A DNA stretch of 64,000 nt from positions 1,116,001 to 1,180,000 of the forward strand of contig NZ_CP109592.1 in assembly GCF_036250675.1 (NCBI RefSeq), given 5' to 3'. Of this stretch, positions 52,614-60,925 are shown piece by piece. The position numbers and the translations under genes are program-made. Each line of letters begins with the position of its first letter. Position 1 is the first letter of the stretch. This stretch comes from Streptomyces sp. NBC_01689. Its GTDB lineage: Bacteria; Actinomycetota; Actinomycetes; Streptomycetales; Streptomycetaceae. The notes under the pieces were generated by a model that was given only the letters and a program-made list of their open reading frames with translations, was not told the origin of the DNA and did no database searches.

Positions 52614-53045
52614 ATGTTTTCCGACATCGGCCCACTCGAAGTTGTGACGCTGATAGTACTGGCCGTCATTCTTGTCGGGCCCGACAAGCTCCCCAAGACG
52701 GTGTCCGACACCATGCGGACCCTGCGCAAGCTCCGCGAGTTCTCGCAGAGCGCTCAGGCGAGCATTCGAGACGAACTCCCCACCGAACTCAAGGACCTGA
52801 ATCTCGATGACCTCAACCCGACGACCTTTGTGGCCAAGAAACTGCTGGGCGACCAGAGCCAGGGCCTGGGCGACCTGACCGCCGACCTCGGCCTGGAGGA
52901 CGAACCGCCTTACAGCGCCGGAACCAACACCTCAAAGGGCCTCGCAAAGGCCGCCGCACCCGGCCCGCTCCCCGCGGGCACCGGCCACGGGCCTCGGGAA
53001 GCCACCAGCGCGGGGCGATACAGCCTCGACAGGGACGGCCTGTAA
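52614..53045 (+). CDS. tatB: Accessory twin-arginine translocase subunit TatB
   Basis: A 143-residue membrane-anchored protein. A single N-terminal helix ([20 protein letters not shown]) and hinge DKLPK are followed by the amphipathic helix [20 protein letters not shown]. Then come the Streptomyces-TatB-type sequence [24 protein letters not shown] and a disordered tail. The length and the DLNP segment fit TatB (substrate receptor with TatC) rather than TatA. ATG 52614 follows GGGAGGCATGG. It is the first of three tat genes, separate from the conserved chromosomal tatAC and tatB loci expected in a streptomycete. Confidence 0.88.
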   Translation: MFSDIGPLEVVTLIVLAVILVGPDKLPKTVSDTMRTLRKLREFSQSAQASIRDELPTELKDLNLDDLNPTTFVAKKLLGDQSQGLGDLTADLGLEDEPPYSAGTNTSKGLAKAAAPGPLPAGTGHGPREATSAGRYSLDRDGL

Positions 53046-53194
53046 CCGGAAAGGACCACGGGAGCCTCGCCGTCGGCCCGGCCCGTCAACGCACCGACCG
53101 GCACGCAGGGGCTGGCTGCAACATCCGTCCGCAGCCAGGCCACAACGCAGGAGCACCGCCCCTGCGCTTTCAGACCCTCGGAGAGGAAACTCCC

Positions 53195-53455
53195 ATGTTC
53201 GGCAGGCTCGGAGCACCCGAGATCCTCCTCATCATCCTCGTCGTCGTGCTCCTGTTCGGCGCCAAGCGGCTCCCCGACATGGCCCGCGCCTTCGGGCAGT
53301 CGCTGCGGATCCTCAAGAGCGAGACCAAGGCCATGCAGAAGGACGACGCAGACGAACCCCCGACCGTTCACGGCACCGCAGCCCACCAGTTCGCGGCCGA
53401 GAGCCGACACACGGCCCCGGACGCGACCGAGGCAGACACCTCCCACCGGCGCTGA
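53195..53455 (+). CDS. tatA: Accessory twin-arginine translocase subunit TatA
   Basis: An 86-residue pore-forming subunit. It has the transmembrane helix [20 protein letters not shown], the hinge LPDMARAFG and the amphipathic helix [17 protein letters not shown], then a short charged tail. The FGAKRLP hinge is canonical for TatA. ATG 53195 follows GGAGAGGAAACTCCC. It lies 149 bases after tatB and 61 before tatC. Confidence 0.92.
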   Translation: MFGRLGAPEILLIILVVVLLFGAKRLPDMARAFGQSLRILKSETKAMQKDDADEPPTVHGTAAHQFAAESRHTAPDATEADTSHRR

Positions 53456-53516
53456 ACCGCCGAAGCCACCGACCAGCATCCAGCCGGTGCTGCACTTGAA
53501 GGGACCGGGACCGCCC

Positions 53517-54389
53517 ATGCCGATCCAACCAGCACATGACGCCGCACCTATGTCCCTGGGGGAGCACTTGCGCGAGCTGCGCAACCGCCTGCTCAAGGCC
53601 GTCGGGGCGATCCTGCTCATCACCGTCGCTGCGGCTCTGTTCTACAAGCAGCTGATCGGATTCCTCATCGATCCCCTGCCCGGCTGCGCTCCTGGCCAAC
53701 CGGCCGCCGCGGACGACACGGGCCGATGCGGCGTGATCTCCCTCAACGGCCTCCTGTCACCCTTCACCCTCGCGCTGAAGGTGTCGATCACCGCGGGGGT
53801 GGTCGCCGCGAGCCCGCTGTGGCTTTATCAGCTGTGGGCCTTCGTCGCACCAGGACTGCACCGCAACGAGAGGAAATACACTCTGGCCTTTCTCGGGGCG
53901 GGCATCCCCCTGTTCCCGACCGGTGCCGCCGTGGCGTACTGGACCCTGCCCACCACGGCGCGGGTACTTATCTCCTTCACCCCGGACAACGCCACCAGCC
54001 TCCTGCCCGTCGACGACTTCCTCGACCTGGCCACCCGCATGGTCCTCGTCTTCGGACTCTCCTTCGAACTCCCCGTCCTCCTCGTGCTGCTGAACCTCGG
54101 CGGCGTGATCAGCGCACGCCGAATGGCCGACTGGTGGCGCGGCATGTTCATGGCCATCGCCGCCTTCGCGGCGCTCGCCACCCCCAGCACCGACCCGCTC
54201 AGCATGCTGCTGCTCGCCACCCCCATCAGCCTGCTGTACCTCGCGGCGTGCGCGATCGCCTGGTACAACGACCGCCGCCGGCAGCGCACCGGCACCAGCG
54301 GTCCAGGCGGAAGCCCGGACAGCGAGGCGTCCCCTCTCGGCCTCACCCCGGCCCCCCTCGACGCCCCCGCTGACATCTCCGTCAGCTGA
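53517..54389 (+). CDS. tatC: Accessory twin-arginine translocase subunit TatC
   Basis: A 290-residue polytopic receptor for twin-arginine signals. It has the conserved N-terminal MSLGEHLRELRNRLLKAV, six predicted helices, the periplasmic loop PLPGCAPG...GVISLNGLLSPFTLALKVSI, WLYQLWAFVAPGLHRNERKY, VDDFLDLATRMVLVFGLSFE (helix 4 Glu) and the ATPSTDP loop before helix 6. A Gly/Ser/Pro-rich tail ends it. The start at 53517 was chosen to give MPIQPAHDAAPMSLGEHL. The operon could export the upstream Tat-signal hydrolase. Confidence 0.92.
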   Translation: MPIQPAHDAAPMSLGEHLRELRNRLLKAVGAILLITVAAALFYKQLIGFLIDPLPGCAPGQPAAADDTGRCGVISLNGLLSPFTLALKVSITAGVVAASPLWLYQLWAFVAPGLHRNERKYTLAFLGAGIPLFPTGAAVAYWTLPTTARVLISFTPDNATSLLPVDDFLDLATRMVLVFGLSFELPVLLVLLNLGGVISARRMADWWRGMFMAIAAFAALATPSTDPLSMLLLATPISLLYLAACAIAWYNDRRRQRTGTSGPGGSPDSEASPLGLTPAPLDAPADISVS

Positions 54390-54788
54390 CTCTGACGAAC
54401 CCCTTCTCAAGGAGCGGCTGACCGTCGGCGGCCAAGGCAGTTGCTTACGACGAACCCGGGAGGCCGCAGATTGACAGCATTGCCGCAGATGTGTGCGTCC
54501 TACCAGATCCCGCTTGGTTGCGCGAGTGGTCGTAGAACGCCACGGGATACTTGTTCGTAGTGACACGCCGGTTCCGGGGCGCCGGGTACCGAGGGGGTGA
54601 CCTGCGGAACGGCGGACCTTGCCCTCGGCGTTCAGATCGATTCCGCAATCGGGTGTGGATGGGGTTGGGGAACAAGGAAGCGAAGGCCGCGATGCAGGGC
54701 GTGATGCCGTGGCTGCCGCCGGCTGGAAAATTGACGGTGGAGGCGTCGTCGACGCTGGACCGGCCGCTGGATGATGACGTTCATGCGG

Positions 54789-55110
54789 TGCGGTCGCAGC
54801 GTTGATCACGCCGATGAGAGACACCAACCCGGCCAACTGGTCCTCGTCGTAGCGGTTGGCCACGTTCACCCAGGCCTTGTCGGTGACGCCACTGGCTGCG
54901 TCGGCGATGCGCGTGCCCTGTTCCGCCAGCTCCAAGGGCGCCCGCTCGACCTCGGTGAACACCGTGGCCTCAGTCGCGATCAGGTTGAGACGCACCCAGG
55001 TCTCCCCGCCGTGCGGGACGTCCCTTGGTGTGCATGTCGGTGCAGAAGCATCAGCCGTTGACCTGGCCGCCCGGATCTTCATCAGTTCCTGCGTCGCGGC
55101 CGACAGAGTC
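54789..55110 (-). pseudogene. Carboxymuconolactone decarboxylase / AhpD-family gene, decayed
   Basis: The minus strand has LMKIRAA, then in another frame QVNG-stop-CFCTDMHTK (a TGA replaces the first redox Cys codon). A shifted frame then reads HGGETWVRLNLIATEATVFT and LELAEQGTRIADAASGVTDK, then DEDQLAGLVSLIGVINA, after which similarity ends at about 54789. The N-terminal 45 residues are unrecognisable. This is a degenerate relative of the intact gene at 45006. Confidence 0.8.
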
Positions 55111-55317
55111 GGTCCGTGATGACCTTGCCTGTCCAGGCGGCACAGCGAACCCCTGCCGTCGACGCCCGATCTCACACACCCCCGCCCCCATGCGCCCGCT
55201 CAGGGAAGCAGCCGCGTCAAGAGGGCAGGGGTCCATCACGCCCGGCGTGTTCACGGGCACTTCGGTGACGTCAGCGCGACCGGCGTCAGCCCTCAGCAGC
55301 GCCAGAAGCATCGTCTC

Positions 55318-55767
55318 CTACTCGACACAGGGCTCGAATCCGGTGTGAAGGACGGCTTCGAGGTACGCGCGCAGATGGGCTGCCCCGTCGGCGCCGAAGT
55401 TCTCGTCGAACTGCGCCTGCACGGCATTCCACAGTGGTGGCGCCCGCCTTCAGTCGGATCAGGTCGTCCGGCGTGATGGCAGCGATCCGTGCGCGGCAGT
55501 CGGCCGCCGATGACTCGACGGTCACCAGACCCTCGCGGACAAGCCGCTTGCGGTTTGAGGCCATCGTCGTGCGGTCCATGGCGATCACGTCGGCCGGTGA
55601 TCGCTATTTCTCCGCGCACACTCAGCTCCCACAGGGTCCTGAGCTGCGTCGCAGGAAGATCGACCGGGGCCAGGGCTTTGTCGTAGGGTCGCACCAAGGT
55701 ACCGGGCCGCCTTGCGCAGGGCGAGGTTGTTGCACGAGTCGCCTGGATCTGTCGGCGCAATGGTCAT
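55318..55767 (-). pseudogene. MarR-family regulator paralogue, frameshifted
   Basis: From ATG 55767 the frame begins DSCNNLALRKAARYLG, is shifted, then reads PYDKALAPVDLPATQLRTLW, ELSVRGEIAIT. A third frame gives IAMDRTTMASNRKRLVREGL, VTVESSAADCRARIAAITPD. A last shift restores the expected end (HTGFEPCVE, stop 55318-55320; the intact copy ends GTGFDPWAE). At least three frameshifts; the Cys at the head of helix 1 is kept. It is the decayed twin of 37567. Confidence 0.87.
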
Positions 55768-55797
55768 TGTCTCCTCCGGAGCTTCACCCACCCGCGA

Positions 55798-55815
55798 TAT
55801 GAGCAGTACTCTCAA
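55798..55815. promoter_or_regulatory. Putative MarR operator at the decayed MarR promoter
   Basis: TATGAGCAGTACTCTCAA, with the same GAGCA...CTC spacing as at 38044. It lies 31 bases upstream of the pseudogene start, as in the intact copy (28 bases). Confidence 0.5.
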
Positions 55816-56218
55816 ATGCGACCAGTCACTCTGACGTCAACGGTCACCGAATTCACCCCGAACCGCCCGCTCTCCCCATCAAGATAAATGCGAGCAAAGG
55901 CTCACACTTATCGAGTGATGCCTCCTCCTGGCCCCTCCAGCGAGTCTCGCACGCCTCCACCCGAAAGCCTTGTCATGGAAACCCCCATCAGATCCGCGCC
56001 CGTACGTAAGCCGACACTCTCTCCGAAGCCCCACCTCACCAGCCGCCGCCCGCCCGATGCGCCCGCCCGGTTTGGCAAGCTGCCGAAGCGAATCCTCCCC
56101 GAGGAGATGATCGAAGAACGAGCGGCCACGATGCCGAACCCGGCGATGAGCACATACAACGCCGACGAGTGGCTCGTTCGGAACTGCCTGTGAGCTACAT
56201 CAGAAATGGAGGATTCCC

Positions 56219-56305
56219 ATGCACGTGCCCAAGCCCCTCATGGCGGTCTCGCTGGCAGTGCTCTCGATAGCTGTCACCCTGAGCTGCTTTACCCAGGTCA
56301 TCTGA
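56219..56305 (+). CDS. Possible 28-residue membrane peptide
   Basis: ATG 56219 follows AATGGAGGATTCCC, an ideal ribosome-binding site and spacing. The product is short and hydrophobic (PKPLMAVSLAVLSIAVTLSC, then FTQVI), a single membrane helix or leader with a lipobox-like LSC. No family is recognised. It could be a small membrane protein, a leader peptide or chance. Confidence 0.3.
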   Translation: MHVPKPLMAVSLAVLSIAVTLSCFTQVI

Positions 56306-57260
56306 CCGCCGGCGAAGGCCTAGAGGCCGGCACCGGCACCGGCGCCTCCCGCTACTCAGGGTCTGCGGGCTCAACGAACGCCGTCTCGGCCCCTTCACAG
56401 GCATGGACCACCATCCGGCGAAGGCCGCGTCAAGGAGCTCGTCCGGGCCAGGCCAGCAAAGAACCTTGCAGACCACGCCTGACAGCGCCGATCCCGGAAG
56501 CAGCGTCACACCGGAGTGAAGGGGGGAGGTCCATACCTCGTGACGCCACTGTCATGCCTGGTCGTGTCGCCCCCGGATCCGGCCCGCGTTCGGTCGCGAG
56601 GTCGGTGCGTGAGGATAGCTGCTTCTCGAGCAGTGGTACTTCCGCGTCCTGTGATGCGAGCCCATTTAACTGTTCATCGCCATGACCATGTTGTGGATCC
56701 CGTGGACCGGCACCGGCATGGCGCGAAGAGCCCACTCCATACCCACGTGCTCAAGCTCGTCAACACCATCCCGGGCAGCCGTCCTCAACGCACACGACGG
56801 CGGCTTTCCGTGCCGGCCCCGCCGACCGGGGGTGAGCGGTCGTGCGGCCTTCCGGATGGATCCTGACTGCCTAGGGGGGCCGGCGGCGCGCCAGGTGGTG
56901 GGGTGGCGGTCGCCGGGTCGGCGTCGTCCGGCTGGTCCGCGGCGTGCCGACTGTGAGTAGCAAGGCCCGAGGGCGTTGTGGACGCCCGGATGCGAGCTCA
57001 CGGTTCCGGGTGTGTGAGGGCTGCATACGTGTTCATGCAGTGAGGCCGTACACAGTGTGGGTACTGCAGGTGACGGGCCCGGGCGTGTGCCCGACCTCGA
57101 CCCGGCCGGGGGCACATGGGCGCACATCGACCGAAGCCAGGCTAGCCGGCAGCCCGTCCTGGAGCCCCTGCTCCCATGTACTCGCGGCTTGCGGCTGTGC
57201 CGGGGTCGGCCAGCCCTGGTGGCGCCACGTCGGCCGACTCGCAGACTTGCCGTCGGAAAC
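56306..57260. other. Gene-poor stretch without supported genes
   Basis: Open frames on both strands lack ribosome-binding sites, family motifs and consistent codon bias. Possibly eroded gene remains; nothing specific could be named. Confidence 0.5.
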
Positions 57261-57280
57261 ATAGGAGCATATGCTCATAT
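57261..57280. promoter_or_regulatory. Putative MarR operator upstream of NTF2-like gene
   Basis: ATAGGAGCATATGCTCATAT, the second-best palindrome of the series, 72 bases before the gene start at 57353. A lone half-site (ATAGGAGCA) also occurs at 60879. Confidence 0.7.
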
Positions 57281-57352
57281 TTATTCACTGGAATCACCGG
57301 CAGCCGGTCCATACGTGAGCGGCCGGCGCCGGATCTCCGAAAGAGATACGAC

Positions 57353-57766
57353 ATGACGAACGCGGAAAACAGCGACAGCGGTCGCCAGGGACTCAGCTAC
57401 TACCCATGGTGGCTGGACAGCCTGGCCGACGACGTCACTCTGGAAGGCGCCGCCATGAACGGCACCGCGCGTGGCGCGGAGGCGGTCCGCGCCATCGTGG
57501 TCAAGGCCCGTGAACTGTACGAGTTCCAGGACTTCAGCTTCACCGGAGACTTCGGCGACAGCGGCTTCCTCGAGATCTACGACGCTTCGGTCCTCGGCGA
57601 ACCCATGAAGGTCGTCGTCACAGTCACCCGCAACGCCGCCGGACAGGCCCAGGAACTCGCGGTGCTCCATCGGCCGCGCAACACGCTGCTGCTCTTCTCC
57701 CGCGAGATGAACAAGAAGTTCGCCAACACCCCCCTCGCTGAGCACTTCCTCGCCGACGAGTCCTGA
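57353..57766 (+). CDS. SnoaL/NTF2-like fold small protein
   Basis: A 137-residue protein. SYYPWWLDSLADDVTLEGAA, MNGTARGAEAVRAIVVKARE and YEFQDFSFTGDFGDSGFLEI fit the curved-sheet NTF2-like fold; VVVTVTRNAAGQAQELAVLH and RPRNTLLLFSREM complete it. The start ATG 57353 follows AAGAGATACGAC. Such proteins can be isomerases, hydrolases or binding proteins; the activity here is unknown. It is expressed from a promoter with a MarR-type palindrome. Confidence 0.78.
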   Translation: MTNAENSDSGRQGLSYYPWWLDSLADDVTLEGAAMNGTARGAEAVRAIVVKARELYEFQDFSFTGDFGDSGFLEIYDASVLGEPMKVVVTVTRNAAGQAQELAVLHRPRNTLLLFSREMNKKFANTPLAEHFLADES

Positions 57767-57841
57767 GACGGCGATCCCGGGGCAAGCCTTTACAACCCCC
57801 AAGGAAATGATCTTCGAGGTGGTTGGATCACCCCGGGGCTG

Positions 57842-58621
57842 TTGATCTGGGGGTGCGGGGTGGCTCGGCCGAAGCCGTGGGATGTCGATGCCGATCTGTG
57901 GGCGGTGATCGAACCGCTGGTGCCGAAGGTTGAGCGTGGGGTTCGGCACCCGGGGCGCAAGCGGCATCCGGACCGGCTGGTGTTCCAGGGCATCCTGTTC
58001 GTGCTGCGTGCCGGGATTGCCTGCGAACACCTGCCGCAGGAGCTTGGTTTCGGCTCGGGCATGACCTGCTGGCGTCGTCTGGCCGGGTGGGCCGAGGCTG
58101 GTGTCCGGCCCCGGCTGCACGAGGTCCTGCTCACCAGGCTCCGCAGCGCGAACGCCCTGGACTTCTCCCGGGCGGCGGTCGACGGCTCCCATATCCGAGC
58201 GTTATAAGGGGGCTCCAAGACGGGACGGGGCCCCCTCGACCGGGCCAGAACCGGCAGCAGGCATCACCTGATCACCGATGCCACCGTCATCCCGCTCGCG
58301 GCCACTTTGACCGGCGGAAACCGCAACGATGTCACCCAGCTCATCCCACTCCTTCAAGCGGTTCCGCCGGTGCGGGGCAAGCGCGGCCGGCCCCGGCGCC
58401 GCCCGGACGTGGCGCTGGGCGACCGCGGCTACGACCACGACAAGTACCGCCGCCTGGTGTGGGCGCTGGGCGTGAAACCGAAGATCGCCCGCCGCGGCAC
58501 CGAGTACGGATCGGGACTCGGCGCTCAACGCTGGGTCGTGGAGCGTGCGTTCGCCCACCTGCACTGGTTCCGCCGCCTGCGGATCCGCTGGGAGATACGC
58601 GACGACATCCACGAAGCCTAA
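57842..58621 (+). pseudogene. IS5/IS427-type transposase with in-frame stop and missing 3' end
   Basis: Reads (probably from GTG 57860) RPKPWDVDADLWAVIEPLVP, GILFVLRAGIACEHLPQELG and AAVDGSHIRAL, then a TAA at 58205-58207 where relatives have Lys. The same frame then continues [58 protein letters not shown] and QRWVVERAFAHLHWFRRLRI, stopping at DDIHEA without the usual terminal residues. It is related to the element at 40258. No terminal repeats were recognised. Confidence 0.85.
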
Positions 58622-58681
58622 TTCGTTCTCAGCACCCCACACAGAGCGGTTGTCGCTCCAGCGGGCTGTTCGAGTACGGGG

Positions 58682-59119
58682 GTGGGTCCTCTCCGATTCG
58701 GCATGAGCCCGCAGGAGGTGGCTGACGCGCTGAGCGAAGAGCCCACCACCCGGTACGGCCGCTACCCCTTCGGAACGTCATGGGAGGGCATGGGGCAGTG
58801 GATCCCGGAGGAGGAGCGCTTCGACCGCGTGGGCGTGACCGCCCACTACTCCAGCAGCCACAGCTGGTCCCCCACTCTCGGTGCTGTCACCGTCCACGGC
58901 CGCACCGGCCCCCAGGTCGAATTCGAGAACATCCCGTTGATCGGCACAAACGTCACGACCGTTGACACGGCGTTGATCCACCTCGCGGAAAGGCAGGACC
59001 GGGGCTCGGTGGTGGGCTGTCGCGGCGATCTGGGGCTGGATGGTCTGAACATGTATGTACAGGCCACCCGTACCGGCGACACCGCGGTGAGTGAAGCCCG
59101 GTTCTGCAAGGCTGAATGA
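58682..59119 (+). CDS. Hypothetical protein, probably N-terminally truncated by the IS remnant
   Basis: A 145-residue frame from GTG 58682 (GPLRFGMSPQEVADALSEEP, HSWSPTLGAVTVHGRTGPQV, VDTALIHLAERQDRGSVVGC). The GVGPLRFGMSxxEVxxAL opening occurs within, not at the start of, many small Streptomyces proteins, so the beginning may be lost to the adjacent IS remnant. No function is assigned. It overlaps the tail of the minus-strand frame at 58778. Confidence 0.55.
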   Translation: MGPLRFGMSPQEVADALSEEPTTRYGRYPFGTSWEGMGQWIPEEERFDRVGVTAHYSSSHSWSPTLGAVTVHGRTGPQVEFENIPLIGTNVTTVDTALIHLAERQDRGSVVGCRGDLGLDGLNMYVQATRTGDTAVSEARFCKAE

Positions 59120-59722
59120 TGCCTCGTCACCGCTCAAGTGCCCGTGGGCCGCGAGGGGTGCGGCCATTTCCAGCACGCGCTGCCAGTCGGCGTCCAGGAG
59201 GTCCTGGGCGCCGGGGCGGTACTGCCAGAAGACCTGGCGGTAGCCGTTGTCTTCGACGCCGGGGTAGTACGTGCGTAGAACGCCGATGGCCTTGGTCGTG
59301 TCGTCCAGCGCGCCGCGTTCCACCGCCCACGCTCTGGCCGGCGTGTACAGGCCGGCTTCTCGTAGCCAGCGCTGGTGGGCGAGTTCTCCGGCGGCCGGCA
59401 TCGTCAGGTAGTCGGGCGGCGGGACGGCGACGCGGCCGATCTGGGTGTCACCTGAGACACCGGAGGTCGGGCCGCAGGGGTGTTGAGCGTTCTCGGGCGT
59501 GAGGGTGACGTCAATGACGTGGATACCGACGAGGAGGGCGGTCACCAGGTGGCCGGCTTCGTGCACCGCGGCGCCTTGCCTGTCTGCTTCCAACGTCAGG
59601 GCGAGGACGTGGTTCGCGCAGCACCACCAGCGGGCTCTTGGTGGAAGGAGTGGATCGGGCTGCCGTCCGGCCCGGTACCGAAGAAGCCGGTGTGTATCAC
59701 GGCATCCAGTGTGCCAGCCCAT
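58778..59722 (-). CDS. M41-like HEAGH-motif protein, ends disturbed
   Basis: The convincing part lies between about 59125 and 59600: DRQGAAVHEAGHLVTALLVG (HExxH zinc motif) HVIDVTLTPENAQ, GRVAVPPPDYLTMPAAGELA, RTYYPGVEDNGYRQVFWQYR and DWQRVLEMAAPLAAHGHLSG. It resembles small peptidase-M41-like (FtsH-protease-domain) proteins of actinobacteria. Below 59125 the frame runs antisense through the neighbouring gene, so the natural C-terminus is probably lost. The start is unclear: a second protein-like frame from GTG near 59702 (IHTGFFGTGPDGSPIHSFH) suggests a frameshift near 59620. Confidence 0.55.
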   Translation of the reverse strand: MGWHTGCRDTHRLLRYRAGRQPDPLLPPRARWWCCANHVLALTLEADRQGAAVHEAGHLVTALLVGIHVIDVTLTPENAQHPCGPTSGVSGDTQIGRVAVPPPDYLTMPAAGELAHQRWLREAGLYTPARAWAVERGALDDTTKAIGVLRTYYPGVEDNGYRQVFWQYRPGAQDLLDADWQRVLEMAAPLAAHGHLSGDEASFSLAEPGFTHRGVAGTGGLYIHVQTIQPQIAATAHHRAPVLPFREVDQRRVNGRDVCADQRDVLEFDLGAGAAVDGDSTESGGPAVAAGVVGGHAHAVEALLLRDPLPHALP

Positions 59723-59843
59723 GATGGGGCAACGCAGTGACGCCCGCCGTCCTACGGCGTTTCCGTTCCGGTTGTGGTTCTCGAGTTTCCTGCGGCGGGA
59801 TGGCGGGCGACGTCGGCGCCGACGCGGCTTGGTCCGTGGGCCA

Positions 59844-60077
59844 TCAGGCGACGGCCGGGCGCTGGGCTGAGAGCCGGGCCAGGTGTGCCTCGCGCAGCTC
59901 CTCCCAGGGCGTGCAGTCCTCCGCTGCGGGCAGGCCGTTGGCGGCGATGTCCTCCAGGACGGCGGCGAGCCGGTCGGCGCTCTCGCGGGTCCTGGCCGCG
60001 TACGCGCGGACCGCGTCGGCAGCCGCGGGCTCCAGCTGCTGCCGGCCGTGGTCGGCGGGGACCGGCTGTTCGCTCAT
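59844..60077 (-). CDS. Small helical hypothetical protein
   Basis: A 77-residue protein (ADAVRAYAARTRESADRLAA, VLEDIAANGLPAAEDCTPWE, ELREAHLARLSAQ). Amphipathic helices and the LPxxxDxxxWEELREAHLARL ending resemble antitoxin-like small proteins, but no toxin partner is adjacent. ATG 60077 is preceded by CTCTGGAG. Function unknown. Confidence 0.5.
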   Translation of the reverse strand: MSEQPVPADHGRQQLEPAAADAVRAYAARTRESADRLAAVLEDIAANGLPAAEDCTPWEELREAHLARLSAQRPAVA

Positions 60078-60369
60078 CGACGGCTCCAGAGGCAGAACTG
60101 GCGTCTGCTCCCACGATATCGCCGATCCGGCCCCTGGGGACCGCTCCGGAGGAACCGACTGATACCAGGAGACCGCAGGGCTACGAAAGAGCACCCGCCG
60201 CCCGAATACGGCGGGGGCAACTCGCAGGTCGGGCGTAATGGCGACGTTGCGGTCCAGGCCGAGCGCACGCGCCAGAGGAGTCGAGTCTGTGGGGCCCGGG
60301 TCCGGGGCTTCCCTCTCGGCCGCAGACGAGGCCGTCCGGGTCGTACGAGGGGGCCTGGAGGCTGTAATC

Positions 60370-60708
60370 TGTCGACCATCGAGGTCGGCGACGGCAGCAG
60401 CTTCCCCACCGCCACCCACCTCGCCGCCTACGCAGGGACTCGCCCCGGCAACCCGCAACTCGGGCTCCTCGATCCGGGGCGAACAGCACTCCCGGCGAGG
60501 AAACAAACAGCTCAAGCGGGCCTTCTTCCTGTCCGCGTTCGCCGCTCTGACCGATCCACGATCGAGGGCCTACTACAACAAAAAGATCGCCCAGGGAAAG
60601 CACCACGTCCAGGCCCGCCTCTGCCTCGCCAGACGACGAGCCGACGTCCTCTTCGCGATACTCCGCGACGGAACCTTCTACGAATCCCGGCCAGCCACAG
60701 CTGTCTGA
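60370..60708 (+). pseudogene. IS110-family transposase C-terminal remnant
   Basis: Encodes TIEVGDGSSFPTATHLAAYA, a frameshift near 60440, then GNKQLKRAFFLSAFAALTDP and RSRAYYNKKIAQGKHHVQAR, LCLARRRADVLFAILRDGTF. This is the helix-hairpin C-terminal part of a DEDD transposase. The N-terminal catalytic half is missing. Confidence 0.82.
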
Positions 60709-60839
60709 CCCCCACCAGCGTCGCCGCACACAGGGCAGTCCCATTCGTCGAGCGAGTCCATCACGACAGGGTGATGACAAAAGACGCACGGCCGCATGCC
60801 CTCACCGACCTGCTCCTCCACACACGTTTCATCGCTCAT
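60678..60839 (-). CDS. Small two-knuckle zinc-ribbon protein
   Basis: A 53-residue product from ATG 60839 (MSDETCVEEQVGEGMRPCVF, CHHPVVMDSLDEWDCPVCGD) with CVFC and CPVC pairs forming a rubredoxin-like zinc knuckle. It overlaps the IS110 remnant end by about 30 bases. Small streptomycete zinc-ribbon proteins of this type are common; function unknown. Confidence 0.45.
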   Translation of the reverse strand: MSDETCVEEQVGEGMRPCVFCHHPVVMDSLDEWDCPVCGDAGGGQTAVAGRDS

Positions 60840-60925
60840 GGCGGACAGGGTGACACCGGACCACCTTGACCAAAGACATAGGAGCACCCCCCGTCACATG
60901 AGTGTCACGTGTGTCGGCTGCTTCT

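Noticed and set aside
54551..54805. 84-residue plus-strand frame (contains VWMGLGNKEAKAAMQG)
   Set aside because: No ribosome-binding site, no family resemblance, and it overlaps the end of the decayed AhpD-like gene.
55888..56193. 101-residue plus-strand frame
   Set aside because: Proline-rich, low-information sequence with no start signal or recognisable domain.
60877..60888. ATAGGAGCA as another MarR operator
   Set aside because: Only one arm is present; the partner arm is absent and no plus-strand gene follows closely.
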